A stretch of DNA of 64,000 bases from Mycolicibacterium iranicum (GTDB taxonomy: Bacteria > Actinomycetota > Actinomycetes > Mycobacteriales > Mycobacteriaceae), in the NCBI RefSeq assembly GCF_001650495.1, contig NZ_LWCS01000017.1, positions 38,255 to 102,254 on the forward strand, in the 5' to 3' direction. Below are positions 31,443 through 40,004 of the stretch, one piece after another; position 1 is the stretch's first letter; each line of letters begins with the position of its first letter. The notes beneath the pieces are model-generated. The model saw nothing but the letters and a program-made list of their open reading frames with translations, had not been told where the DNA came from and searched no databases. A program made the translations under genes and the position numbers.

Positions 31443-32300
31443 CTAGGTCCAGCAACCCGCCAAACCATAAACCCGCATCGCCGCCGCAGAACTCTCCTCG
31501 GCGAGAGCCTCCGCAGGCCGGCCGACGAGATCGGCCAGCGCCCGGACAGTGTAGGGGAGGCAGTAGGGCTCGTTCGGCGCGCCGCGAAACGGGTGTGGGG
31601 TCAAAAATGGCGCGTCGGTCTCCACCAAAAGCTGGCCCGCCGGGATCAGGACCGCCGCTTCGCGCAGGTCACGCGCATTCTTGAAGCTGACCGTGCCGGA
31701 CAGGCTCAGCAGCCACCCCTCATCGATGCAGGTGCGCGCCATCGCGGCATCCGACGAAAAGCAGTGAAAGATCACAGTCTCGGGAGCGCCCTCGGCGCGC
31801 AGCACATCGAGAACGGCCGCGTCGGCATCACGGTTGTGAATCATCAACGGCTTACCGGTGCGCTTGGAAAGGTCGATGTGCCACGCGAAAGCCTCACGCT
31901 GCTCCTCGGGGTCGGCGCAACCTTCCAGGCGGCCGGGCCAGTAGAGATCCATCCCGGTCTCACCGATCGCGACCACCCGGGGATGCTCGGCGAGCCGTTC
32001 GATCACCGCACGCGCCTCGGCGGTCAGCGCATTGGCCCTGGTCGGATGCAGTGCCACCGCCGCGTACACACGCCGATCCCAGTCGGCGGCTTCGGTGGCC
32101 CAGCGCGCGGACTCCAGGTCGTCGGCGATCGTGACCACAGCCTTCACCCCCGCCCGTCCCGCACGATCGAGGATGGCGCGGACGTCGTCCGCGTCGCGGG
32201 CGCCACACGCATCGAGGTGGGTGTGCGCGTCGATCAACGGGCCGAGAGGCTCCGGAATGGGCGGCGGCTCGCGCTTCTGTGAGGGACTCACCCCAGACAC
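31443..32300 (-). CDS. tatD: TatD-family metal-dependent DNase
   Basis: 285-residue TIM-barrel hydrolase. Metal-binding residues appear in LIDAHTHLDACG (HxH), VAIGETGMDLYWPG (Glu), PLMIHNRDAD (His), VIFHCFSSD (His) and LVETDAPFLTPHPFRG (Asp). Family members have 3'-5' exonuclease or D-aminoacyl-tRNA deacylase-related activity. Gene order tatD-rpfB-ksgA-ispE matches Rv1008-Rv1011. It diverges from metS with only 29 bases between start codons. Confidence 0.96.
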   Translation of the reverse strand: MSGVSPSQKREPPPIPEPLGPLIDAHTHLDACGARDADDVRAILDRAGRAGVKAVVTIADDLESARWATEAADWDRRVYAAVALHPTRANALTAEARAVIERLAEHPRVVAIGETGMDLYWPGRLEGCADPEEQREAFAWHIDLSKRTGKPLMIHNRDADAAVLDVLRAEGAPETVIFHCFSSDAAMARTCIDEGWLLSLSGTVSFKNARDLREAAVLIPAGQLLVETDAPFLTPHPFRGAPNEPYCLPYTVRALADLVGRPAEALAEESSAAAMRVYGLAGCWT

Positions 32301-32329
32301 CTTAGGGTTGACGTCGAAATGAGCGAGAA

Positions 32330-33865
32330 ATGAGCGAGCCTTACTACATCACCACGGCGATCGCCTACCCCAATGGTGATCCCCATGTCGGACACGCCTA
32401 CGAATACATCGCCACCGACGCGATCGCGCGGTTCAAGCGTCTGGACGGCTTCGATGTCCGCTATCTGACCGGCACCGACGTGCACGGCCTCAAGATGGCC
32501 GAGACCGCCGACAAGCTCGGCATCCCCACCGCGGAACTGGCCCGCGCCAATTCGGACGTCTTCCAGCGTCTCCAGGAGAAGCTGAACATCTCCTTCGACC
32601 GCTTCATCCGGACCAGCGACGCCGACCATTTCGAGGCGTCGGAGGAGATCTGGACGCGGATGGTCGACGCAGGCGACGTCTATCTCGACAAGTATTCAGG
32701 CTGGTACTCGGTACGCGACGAACGCTTCTTCACCGAAGGCGAGACCAGCGTCGGCCCCGACGGTGTCCGCGTCGCCACGGAGACGGGCACCCCCGTGACG
32801 TGGACCGAGGAGCAGACCTACTTTTTCAGGCTCTCGGCCTACACTGAACGGCTGCTGGCCCTCTACTCCGAGCATCCCGAGTTCATCGAGCCCGAGGTCC
32901 GGCGCAACGAGGTCGTCAGCTTCGTCTCGGGCGGCCTGCGCGACCTGTCGATCTCGCGGACGACGTTCGACTGGGGCGTCCCAGTGCCCGACCACCCCGA
33001 CCATGTCATGTACGTGTGGGTGGACGCGCTGACCAACTACCTGACCGGAGTCGGTTTCCCGGACACCGACTCCGAGGCGTTTCAGCGGTACTGGCCTGCA
33101 GATCTGCACATGATCGGCAAGGACATCATCCGGTTCCACACCGTGTACTGGCCCGCCTTCCTGATGTCGGCCGGCATCGCGCTGCCGAAAAAGGTTTTCG
33201 CGCACGGCTTTCTGTTCAACCGGGGCGAGAAGATGAGCAAGTCGGTCGGCAACGTCGTCGATCCCAACGACCTGGTCGACACGTTCGGCCTGGACCAGCT
33301 GCGCTATTTCCTGCTGCGCGAAGTGCCTTTCGGGCAGGACGGCAGCTACAGCGAGGACGGCATCATCGGCCGGATCAACGCCGACCTCGCCAACGAGTTC
33401 GGGAATCTGGCGCAGCGCTCCCTGTCGATGGTCGCCAAGAACCTCGACGGCGTGGCGCCCACCCCCGGCGAGTTCACGCCAGAAGACTCGGAGCTGCTCG
33501 CCGCCGCCGATGCGCTGCTGGAGAAAGTGCGAGGCCACTTCGACGCAACGGCAATGCATCTGGCTCTCGAGTCCATCTGGTCGGTGCTCGGCGCTGCGAA
33601 CCGCTACTTCTCGGCGCAGGAGCCGTGGGTGCTGCGCAAGAGTGACCCCGACAGGTTCGCGACCGTCCTCTACACGACGCTGGAGGTGGTGCGGATCGCC
33701 GCGCTGCTGAGCCAGCCGGTGATGCCGGACGCGATGGCGAAACTGCTCGACCTGCTCGGCCAACCGGAGGATGCCCGGGCGTTCACCGCGATCGGGACGC
33801 GGCTGGCAGCGGGGACGGCGCTGCCCGCACCGGTGGGCGTGTTTCCCCGCTACCAATCGGAGTGA
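32330..33865 (+). CDS. metG: Methionyl-tRNA synthetase
   Basis: Charges tRNA-Met and initiator tRNA. The 511-residue class I synthetase has the HIGH-type motif [17 protein letters not shown], a KMSKS motif in [17 protein letters not shown] and the anticodon-binding helical domain (about 370-505). It has no C-terminal EMAP/tRNA-binding appendix, like the M. tuberculosis enzyme (519). The start at 32330 overlaps a five-codon ORF (ATG AGC GAG AAA TGA, 32319-32333) that could couple translation. The gene diverges from tatD. Confidence 0.98.
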   Translation: MSEPYYITTAIAYPNGDPHVGHAYEYIATDAIARFKRLDGFDVRYLTGTDVHGLKMAETADKLGIPTAELARANSDVFQRLQEKLNISFDRFIRTSDADHFEASEEIWTRMVDAGDVYLDKYSGWYSVRDERFFTEGETSVGPDGVRVATETGTPVTWTEEQTYFFRLSAYTERLLALYSEHPEFIEPEVRRNEVVSFVSGGLRDLSISRTTFDWGVPVPDHPDHVMYVWVDALTNYLTGVGFPDTDSEAFQRYWPADLHMIGKDIIRFHTVYWPAFLMSAGIALPKKVFAHGFLFNRGEKMSKSVGNVVDPNDLVDTFGLDQLRYFLLREVPFGQDGSYSEDGIIGRINADLANEFGNLAQRSLSMVAKNLDGVAPTPGEFTPEDSELLAAADALLEKVRGHFDATAMHLALESIWSVLGAANRYFSAQEPWVLRKSDPDRFATVLYTTLEVVRIAALLSQPVMPDAMAKLLDLLGQPEDARAFTAIGTRLAAGTALPAPVGVFPRYQSE

Positions 33866-33893
33866 GACTCAGGATGTGACGTGCATCACGACA

Positions 33894-33920
33894 TGTCACA
33901 TATCGTTGCTCACCGGTGTC
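33894..33920 (+). promoter_or_regulatory. ECF41-type sigma-factor promoter upstream of the oxidoreductase-sigma operon
   Basis: TGTCACA (33894-33900), a 16-base spacer and TGTC (33917-33920). The promoter published for ECF41 sigma factors is TGTCACA with CGTC at -10 after 16-17 bases, so -35 is exact and -10 has one mismatch. It lies 52 bases upstream of the oxidoreductase start and the second gene of the unit encodes an ECF41-like sigma factor, which implies autoregulation. Confidence 0.75.
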
Positions 33921-33971
33921 TTGAGGTCAGCCCGACTCGATGCGGAGTCGACAACCTCGAAGGAGATGCTG

Positions 33972-35153
33972 ATGGGCGCGAAAGCCACAACTGTGCTGGT
34001 GATCGGCGGCGGATACGCCGGAGTGATGGCGGCCAACCGACTGATGTCACGTGACGATGTGTTGGTGAAGCTGATCAACCCCCGGCCGGAGTTCGTCGAG
34101 CGGATCCGGCTGCACCAGCTCGCCGTCGACAATGATGACGCGGTGACCGACTACGGCGCAGTGCTCAGCGCCGGTGTGCAGCTCGTCGTCGACAGCGTCG
34201 AGCGCATCGATACCGGCGCCCGTCGAGTCACGCTCACGTCCGGCGCGACGCTCGATTACGACTACCTCGTCTACGCGGTCGGCAGCACCGGCGCCGTTCC
34301 GGCGTCGGTGCCGGGAGCCTGCGAATTCGCTTATCCTCTGGCCGAATTGGAGCAGGCGAAGCGTCTGAGGTCACGTCTGGCGGACCTACCGGTTCAAGCG
34401 CCGATCGTCGTCGTGGGTGGCGGCCTGACCGGCATCGAAGCAGCTGCGGAGTTCGCCGAGACAGGCCGTAACGTCACCCTGGTCAGCCCCATCGTCGGCC
34501 CGTCACTGAGCAAGACGGGGCGCCGTTCGGTGACCAGGCGGCTCATCAAGCTGGGCGTCAAGATCATCGACGGACCACAGGCCTCCGTCGCCGCAGTCGG
34601 CCCGAACCAGGTCGCCCTGCCGGGCGGCAGGACCCTGTCGAGCGCGGTGACCGTCTGGACGGCCGGTTTCGGAGTTCCCGCACTCGCTGCCGAGAGCGGG
34701 TTGACGACCGACGGGCTGGGTCGGCTACTCACCGACGAGACGCTGACCAGCGTTGACGACGACCGCATCGTCGCCACCGGCGACGCGGCGTCACCGTCAG
34801 GCCTGCCCTACCGGATGAGCTGCCAGGCCGGGCTACCGCTCGGCGCCCAAGCGGCCAATACGGTACTGGCCAGGATCGCGGGCACCCAGCCCGCCGACGC
34901 CACCGTCATGATGACCGGTCAGTGCATCAGCGTCGGACGAGGTGCAGGCACGGTGCAGTTGGCACGTAGGGACGACACTCCGATCAGCCTCTACATCGGC
35001 GGACGCACAGGCGCGTTCGTCAAAGAACAGGTGTGCCGGTACACGGTGAAGTGGCTGGCCGGCGAGGCCGCAAAGCCGGGTTCCTACAGGTACTTCCGGG
35101 GCCCCGACCGCACCGAGCTGATCGCTGCGGCCACGGCGGTGCCGGTCCGGTGA
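33972..35153 (+). CDS. FAD-dependent NAD(P)/disulfide-type oxidoreductase
   Basis: 393-residue flavoprotein related to type II NADH dehydrogenases. FAD-binding Rossmann motif TVLVIGGGYAGVMAANRLM at the N-terminus, a second nucleotide-binding motif PIVVVGGGLTGIEAAAEFAE near residue 150, and a C-terminal FAD motif DDDRIVATGDAASPSG. No CxxC redox pair is seen. The ATG at 33972 sits eight bases after AAGGAG; the ATG at 33966 is too close. It overlaps the sigma-factor gene by four bases (GTGA). Oxidoreductase, carboxymuconolactone decarboxylase or epimerase genes are the usual partners of ECF41 sigma factors. Confidence 0.93.
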   Translation: MGAKATTVLVIGGGYAGVMAANRLMSRDDVLVKLINPRPEFVERIRLHQLAVDNDDAVTDYGAVLSAGVQLVVDSVERIDTGARRVTLTSGATLDYDYLVYAVGSTGAVPASVPGACEFAYPLAELEQAKRLRSRLADLPVQAPIVVVGGGLTGIEAAAEFAETGRNVTLVSPIVGPSLSKTGRRSVTRRLIKLGVKIIDGPQASVAAVGPNQVALPGGRTLSSAVTVWTAGFGVPALAAESGLTTDGLGRLLTDETLTSVDDDRIVATGDAASPSGLPYRMSCQAGLPLGAQAANTVLARIAGTQPADATVMMTGQCISVGRGAGTVQLARRDDTPISLYIGGRTGAFVKEQVCRYTVKWLAGEAAKPGSYRYFRGPDRTELIAAATAVPVR

Positions 35154-36046
35154 CGGCGTCTGCCGGAGACGAACACGCCCAACGGTTCACGCATCTGCGG
35201 CCGCTGCTGTTCACCATTGCCTACGAGATCCTGGGCAGTGCAACGGAATCCGATGACGTGTTGCAGGAGAGCTACCTGCGCTGGGCCGAGGTCGACCTCG
35301 ATACGGTCACCGACACCAAGGCCTACCTCGCCCAGCTCGTCACCCGGCAGGCGCTCAACGCGCTGCGCGCCCAGTCGCGGCGCCGCGAGGACTACGTCGG
35401 CCCCTGGCTCCCGGAACCTCTGCTCACGGAGGCGGATCCGTCCGCTGATGTGGTGCTGGCCGAATCGGTGTCGATGGCGATGCTCGTGGTGCTCGAGACG
35501 CTGAGCCCCGACGAACGCGCGGTATTCGTGCTCCGGGAGGTGTTCGGATTCGGCCACGACGAGATCGCTGCGACGCTCGGGAAGTCGGTAACCGCGGTGC
35601 GTCAGATCGCACACCGCGCGCGCGGGCACGTGCATTCGCGCCGCAAACGCTTCGAGCCGGTCGACCCTAAAGTGTCGACCGAGATCACGACGCAGTTCTT
35701 CACCGCGGCCGCCACCGGCGACCTCGACGGTTTGATGGGAATGCTTGCGCCGGATGTGGTGTGGACCGCAGACAGCGACGGCAAGGTCAGCGCAGCCCGC
35801 AGACCCGTCTTCGGTGCCGAGCGGGTGGCGAAGCTGGTTCTCGGCCTGATCCGCCTCGGCGGACCGGACGGCCGCGCAGAACCAGGGATCTACAACAACG
35901 CCCCGGCCCTGGTGCTCTACACCGGGGACAAACTGGAAGGCGTCGTCTCGGTCGAGGTCATCGACGGCAAGATCACCAACTTCTACGCCATGCGCAATCC
36001 GGAGAAGCTGACTGGCGTGATGGTGCCGCGACGCATCAGCCGATAA
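35150..36046 (+). CDS. ECF41-family RNA polymerase sigma factor with SnoaL-like C-terminus
   Basis: 298 residues starting at GTG 35150. Region 2 (LRPLLFTIAYEILGSATESD to about 75), region 4 (LSPDERAVFVLREVFGFGHD, then IAATLGKSVTAVRQIAHRAR) and a C-terminal NTF2/SnoaL-like domain (about 180-298) are present. A C-terminal SnoaL domain in place of a separate anti-sigma factor is characteristic of ECF41; the domain contributes activation and inhibition. It ends with a NPEKLTG motif, near the NPDKL signature known for this group. The M. tuberculosis relative is SigJ. Coupled to the flavoprotein gene and probably driven by its own promoter at 33894. Confidence 0.94.
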   Translation: MTASAGDEHAQRFTHLRPLLFTIAYEILGSATESDDVLQESYLRWAEVDLDTVTDTKAYLAQLVTRQALNALRAQSRRREDYVGPWLPEPLLTEADPSADVVLAESVSMAMLVVLETLSPDERAVFVLREVFGFGHDEIAATLGKSVTAVRQIAHRARGHVHSRRKRFEPVDPKVSTEITTQFFTAAATGDLDGLMGMLAPDVVWTADSDGKVSAARRPVFGAERVAKLVLGLIRLGGPDGRAEPGIYNNAPALVLYTGDKLEGVVSVEVIDGKITNFYAMRNPEKLTGVMVPRRISR

Positions 36047-36053
36047 TGAGTCG

Positions 36054-37292
36054 GTGCGCATCGAGCGGCTCGGCGACCTGGGCCCTGCCCCGCAAGTCCT
36101 GCGGTCGCTGACCGCGGCGACCACCCGACTGGGGCTGGCACCGCCCGCCGCGTTGATCGGAGACTGGTTCGGCGCGCGTGCGGTGATCGCGCCATCGGTA
36201 CCTGTCGTTGAGGCGGCACCGTCGGAAGTGTTCGATGTGATTCCGGGCAATCGGGGTGACGGGCCGGTCGGCGGAGGATGGTTCGGGTACCTCTCCTACC
36301 CCGACGCCGGCGCCGACGGGCTCGGTCCGAGAATTCCCGAAGCGGCGGGCGGCTGGTCGGACTCGGTGCTCCGATGCGACCGGGCAGGCTCTTGGTGGTA
36401 TGAAAGTCTCAGCGGCGCAGCAGTTTCCAATTGGGTCGCCGATGCGGTGCGGACCGTTCCGCCTCGCCGCGCCGCCGTCATCGACTGGGGCGACGCCGAC
36501 CGGGACGCCCACCAACATGGCGTCATCGCCTGCCTCGACGCCATCGCGGCCGGCGAGGTGTATCAGGCGTGTGTGTGCACCCGGTTCACCGGCAGGCTCC
36601 GCGGCGAACCTGTCGACTACTTCGCCGAGGCCGCGGAGAGAACGAAGCCGTCGCGCGCGGCCTACCTTGCCGGCGACTGGGGTGCGATCGCATCACTGTC
36701 GCCGGAACTGTTTCTGCGCCGGTGCGGTGAGGACGTCACGTCCAGCCCCATCAAGGGCACCCTCCCGCGCGACGCGGACCCCGCCACGTTGCGCGCGTCG
36801 GTCAAGGACGTCGCGGAGAACATCATGATCGTCGACCTCGTCCGTAACGATCTCGGCCGGGTGGCGCGCACAGGTTCGGTGTCCGTGCCCGAGCTGCTGG
36901 CCGTCCGTCCGGCACCGGGGGTCTGGCACCTGGTGTCGACGGTGTCGGCACAGGTACCCGCGCAGCTGCCGATGTCGACGCTGCTCGAGGCGACGTTCCC
37001 GCCGGCGTCGGTGACGGGCACCCCCAAACTCCGCGCCCGCGAGCTGCTTGCGGGCTGGGAGCCGCGAAGGCGTGGGATCTATTGCGGAACAGTAGGATTG
37101 GCCTCACCAGTGGCGGGCTGCGAACTGAACGTCGCGATCCGTACGGTGGAGTTCTGCGCGGACGGCGCCGCGGTGCTCGGCGTCGGTGGCGGCATCACCG
37201 CCGATTCCGATCCGGGCCGCGAATGGGACGAGTGCCTGCACAAGGCCGCACCGTTCATCCCCTACGCGCGTGCGCGCAGAACCGCGTCGTAG
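36054..37292 (+). CDS. pabB: Aminodeoxychorismate synthase component I
   Basis: Converts chorismate and ammonia to 4-amino-4-deoxychorismate for folate synthesis, with a glutaminase partner encoded elsewhere. The 412-residue protein has the chorismate-binding signatures GEVYQACVCTRFTG, SLSPELFLRRCG, SSPIKGTLPRDADP, VAENIMIVDLVRNDLGRVAR and PPASVTGTPKLRARELL. The PIKGT motif supports ADC synthase rather than anthranilate synthase. The start is a GTG eight bases after the sigma-factor stop. Its 3' end overlaps the convergent rsmI by 31 bases. M. tuberculosis Rv1005c is the equivalent. Confidence 0.94.
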   Translation: MRIERLGDLGPAPQVLRSLTAATTRLGLAPPAALIGDWFGARAVIAPSVPVVEAAPSEVFDVIPGNRGDGPVGGGWFGYLSYPDAGADGLGPRIPEAAGGWSDSVLRCDRAGSWWYESLSGAAVSNWVADAVRTVPPRRAAVIDWGDADRDAHQHGVIACLDAIAAGEVYQACVCTRFTGRLRGEPVDYFAEAAERTKPSRAAYLAGDWGAIASLSPELFLRRCGEDVTSSPIKGTLPRDADPATLRASVKDVAENIMIVDLVRNDLGRVARTGSVSVPELLAVRPAPGVWHLVSTVSAQVPAQLPMSTLLEATFPPASVTGTPKLRARELLAGWEPRRRGIYCGTVGLASPVAGCELNVAIRTVEFCADGAAVLGVGGGITADSDPGREWDECLHKAAPFIPYARARRTAS

Positions 37293-38101
37293 AGTTCGCG
37301 CCGCGACGGGGAGCCGGGATGGGCGGCGATCACCTGCGCGCACGCATCCTTGACCCGCATGCCGTCTTCGTCGACAAGACGGATCACCTCCGCGACGAGC
37401 GCTTCCGGGTCTGCCGTCGGCGTCGCGCCTGCGAGCACCACGGTGATCTCCCCCAGCACGCCGTCGGTCGCCCACTCGGCGAGCTCACCGAGCGTCCCCC
37501 GCACGACCTCCTCGTGCGTCTTCGTCAGCTCCCGGCACACCACCGCCCGACGGTCGGAGCCGAGCACGTCGACGGCGTCCTTCAGCGTGTCGGCCAGCCG
37601 CCTCGGCGACTCGAAGAAGACACAGGTGCGCGGCTCGCCGGCCAGCGACCGCAGCCATGACGTCCGCGCAGCCGCCTTGCGCGGCGCGAATCCTTCGAAA
37701 CAGAACCGCTCCGACGGCAGACCGGCGACAGCCAAGGCTGTGGTGACCGCGGAGGGTCCGGGCAGGCACTGCACGGGCAGACCGACCTCCGCACACGCGG
37801 CGACCAGGCGATAACCGGGGTCGCTGATCAGCGGCATGCCGGCGTCGCTGACCAGCAGCACCGTCGCTCCGCTGCGGATGTCGTCGAGTAGGGCAGGCAC
37901 CCGGGAGGCCTCGTTCTGGTCGTAGAGGCTCACGATGCGGCCGGCCGGTTTCACCTCGAGCGCGGTGGCGAGCGTACGGATGCGGCGGGTGTCCTCGGCC
38001 GCGATCACGTCGGCGCTTGCCAGCGCCCGGATCAACCGGGCGGATGCATCCGACGGCTGCCCCAGCGGCGTAGCGCCCACGAGCAGTCGACCGGCCGTCA
38101 T
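37262..38101 (-). CDS. rsmI: 16S rRNA 2'-O-ribose methyltransferase RsmI
   Basis: Methylates the ribose of C1402 in 16S rRNA at the decoding centre. The 279-residue protein (M. tuberculosis Rv1003, 285) carries the tetrapyrrole-methylase-fold motifs LLVGATPLGQPSDASARLI, VIAAEDTRRIRTL, LVSDAGMPLISDPGYRL, LPGPSAVTTALAVAGL and FFESPRRLADTL. The ATG at 38101 is the family-like start; a longer frame runs far upstream across pmt without support. It diverges from pmt with 24 bases between starts. Confidence 0.97.
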   Translation of the reverse strand: MTAGRLLVGATPLGQPSDASARLIRALASADVIAAEDTRRIRTLATALEVKPAGRIVSLYDQNEASRVPALLDDIRSGATVLLVSDAGMPLISDPGYRLVAACAEVGLPVQCLPGPSAVTTALAVAGLPSERFCFEGFAPRKAAARTSWLRSLAGEPRTCVFFESPRRLADTLKDAVDVLGSDRRAVVCRELTKTHEEVVRGTLGELAEWATDGVLGEITVVLAGATPTADPEALVAEVIRLVDEDGMRVKDACAQVIAAHPGSPSRRELYDAVLRARA

Positions 38102-38125
38102 GCCCGACAGCCTACGATCGCTTGC

Positions 38126-39703
38126 GTGACCGCCCCGACAGACGAGCTCACCAGGAGCGGGCGCAAGGTCCCCGTCATCAGCCCGGGCCCCGTGGTGCCC
38201 GTCGCCGACTTCGGCCCTCTCGACCGTCTGCAGGGCTGGGCGATGACCGCGGTGATCACGGCGCTGGCGGCCATCACCCGGTTCCTCAACCTCGGCTCCC
38301 CCACCGATGCGGGCACCCCGATCTTCGACGAGAAGCACTACGCGCCTCAGGCGTGGCAGATGGTTCACAACAAGGGGCTCGAGGACAACCCCGGCTACGG
38401 GCTGGTGGTGCACCCGCCCGTCGGCAAGCAACTGATCGCGATCGGTGAGGCGATCTTCGGTTACAACGGCCTGGGCTGGCGGTTCTCCGGCGCGGTGTGC
38501 GGGGTGGTGCTGGTCCTGCTGGTAGTCCGCATCGCGCGCCGCATCAGCCGGTCGACGCTCGTTGGCGGTATCGCCGGGCTGCTGCTCATCGCCGACGGGG
38601 TCAGCTTCGTGACCGCGCGGACGGCGCTGCTCGACGGGTTCCTGACGGTGTTCGTCGTCGCGGCGTTCGGCTGCCTGATCGTCGACCGCGACCAGATCCG
38701 CGAGCGCATGCACCTCGCATTCATGGAAGGCCGCATCGCCGAGACGACATGGGGGCCGCGGCTCGGGGTGCGGTGGTGGAGATTCGGAGCGGGGGTGCTT
38801 CTCGGGCTGGCCTGTGCGACCAAGTGGTCGGGGCTCTACTTCGTGATGTTCTTCGGCGTCATGACGGTGGCGTTCGACATCGCCGCGCGGAGGCAGTACC
38901 GAGTGCCGCGGCCGTGGTTGGGGACGTTGCGGCGGGACGTGGGTCCGTCGCTGTACGCGCTGGTGCTCATCCCGTTCGGCGTCTATCTCGCCTCGTACAC
39001 ACCGTGGTTCGCGTCCGAGACCGGGGTCAACCGGCACGAGGTGGGACGCTCGATCGGCCCGGACAGCGTGCTCCCCATCCCCGACGCGCTGCGGTCGCTG
39101 TGGCACTACACCTACGCGGCGTACCGATTCCATTCCGGGTTGACGAACGCCGACGGCAACCACCATCCGTGGGAATCGAAGCCCTGGGCGTGGCCGATGT
39201 CGCTGCGGCCGGTGCTGTATGCGATCGATTCCGAGAACGTGTCGGGCTGCGGGGCGCAATCGTGTGTCAAGGCGGTGATGCTGGTCGGCACGCCGGCGAT
39301 GTGGTTCATCGCAGTGCCGGTGCTCGCGTGGGCGGTCTGGCGGGCATTTGTGAAGCAGGACTGGCGTTACGCCGTGTTGCTGGTCGGTTACTGCGCGGGC
39401 TTCCTACCGTGGTTCGCCGACATCGACCGGCAGATGTACTTCTTCTACGCCGCCACGATGGCGCCGTTCCTGGTGATGATCCTCGCCATGATTCTGGGCG
39501 ACATCCTCTACAAACCCGGCCAGACCGCCGCGGACGTGAGGAGCAGTATGACCACAGAGCGCCGAACGCTCGGCCTACTGGTGGTGTGCATCTACGTCGC
39601 CGTGGTCATCACAAACTTCGCGTGGCTCTACCCGGTGCTCACCGGTCTGCCGATCTCACAGCAGACGTGGGACATGCAGATCTGGCTGCCGTCCTGGCGC
39701 TAG
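38126..39703 (+). CDS. pmt: Protein O-mannosyltransferase (PMT family)
   Basis: Transfers mannose from polyprenyl-phosphate-mannose to Ser/Thr of exported proteins at the membrane. The 525-residue polytopic GT-C protein has the catalytic DE pair in the first loop (TPIFDEKHYAPQAWQMVHN), HPPVGKQLIAIGE, and many hydrophobic segments. M. tuberculosis Rv1002c is the positional and functional equivalent. The start is GTG 38126. Several secreted proteins in this window (the 624-residue protein, LpqN-like and DUF5642 lipoproteins) have Thr/Ala/Pro-rich linkers that such enzymes glycosylate. The stop codon is seven bases before an inverted-repeat arm. Confidence 0.96.
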   Translation: MTAPTDELTRSGRKVPVISPGPVVPVADFGPLDRLQGWAMTAVITALAAITRFLNLGSPTDAGTPIFDEKHYAPQAWQMVHNKGLEDNPGYGLVVHPPVGKQLIAIGEAIFGYNGLGWRFSGAVCGVVLVLLVVRIARRISRSTLVGGIAGLLLIADGVSFVTARTALLDGFLTVFVVAAFGCLIVDRDQIRERMHLAFMEGRIAETTWGPRLGVRWWRFGAGVLLGLACATKWSGLYFVMFFGVMTVAFDIAARRQYRVPRPWLGTLRRDVGPSLYALVLIPFGVYLASYTPWFASETGVNRHEVGRSIGPDSVLPIPDALRSLWHYTYAAYRFHSGLTNADGNHHPWESKPWAWPMSLRPVLYAIDSENVSGCGAQSCVKAVMLVGTPAMWFIAVPVLAWAVWRAFVKQDWRYAVLLVGYCAGFLPWFADIDRQMYFFYAATMAPFLVMILAMILGDILYKPGQTAADVRSSMTTERRTLGLLVVCIYVAVVITNFAWLYPVLTGLPISQQTWDMQIWLPSWR

Positions 39704-39710
39704 CGCATCT

Positions 39711-39733
39711 TCCGCCGAACTGAGATTCCCGGT
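39711..39733 (+). repeat. Left arm of a 23-bp perfect inverted repeat
   Basis: Starts TCCGCCGAACTGAG and ends TCCCGGT. Its exact reverse complement, all 23 bases, is at 39975-39997. The arm begins seven bases after the pmt stop codon. No target-site duplication is obvious outside the arms. Confidence 0.98.
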
Positions 39734-39807
39734 CGGTGATTTCGGGTTATCCACAACCCTGTAACCAGGCTCGACGACTGCGGGTCGCGCTGGGCGACGA
39801 TCACCCC

Positions 39808-39959
39808 ATGCGACCGGTGATCTCGGGAAGTCAGGCAATCAAGCGAGGCGAGCTGACCCGGGGACAACTGCGATGGCGGCCGAAGACCGGCCGTTCGAGG
39901 TCATCGAGCGAGTGCGGCAGGCGTGGGCCGAGCGCGAGCCTGGCTCCATGGTCGTGTAG
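39808..39959 (+). pseudogene. Internally deleted, frameshifted DUF559-type protein relic
   Basis: An ATG at 39808 opens MRPVISGSQAIKRGELTRGQ, which resembles the N-terminus of mycobacterial DUF559 (Vsr-like endonuclease fold) proteins. In another frame, starting about 39873 and ending at a stop at 39957, the sequence reads RPFEVIERVRQAWAEREPG, which resembles the C-terminus of the same family. The central catalytic core is missing, so this is a dead fragment. It lies inside the two arms of a 23-bp inverted repeat (39711-39997), in the gap between the convergent pmt and arcA genes. Confidence 0.65.
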
Positions 39960-39974
39960 TTCGCCGAGTCAACA

Positions 39975-39997
39975 ACCGGGAATCTCAGTTCGGCGGA
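39975..39997 (-). repeat. Right arm of the 23-bp perfect inverted repeat
   Basis: Exact reverse complement of 39711-39733. It ends seven bases before the last base of the arcA stop codon (read on the minus strand), mirroring the seven bases between the pmt stop and the left arm. Confidence 0.98.
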
Positions 39998-40004
39998 GGA
40001 GTGG

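Noticed and set aside
37262..39259. 665-residue frame that would fuse rsmI to about 386 upstream residues
   Set aside because: The extra part is antisense to pmt and has shadow composition; RsmI starts at 38101.
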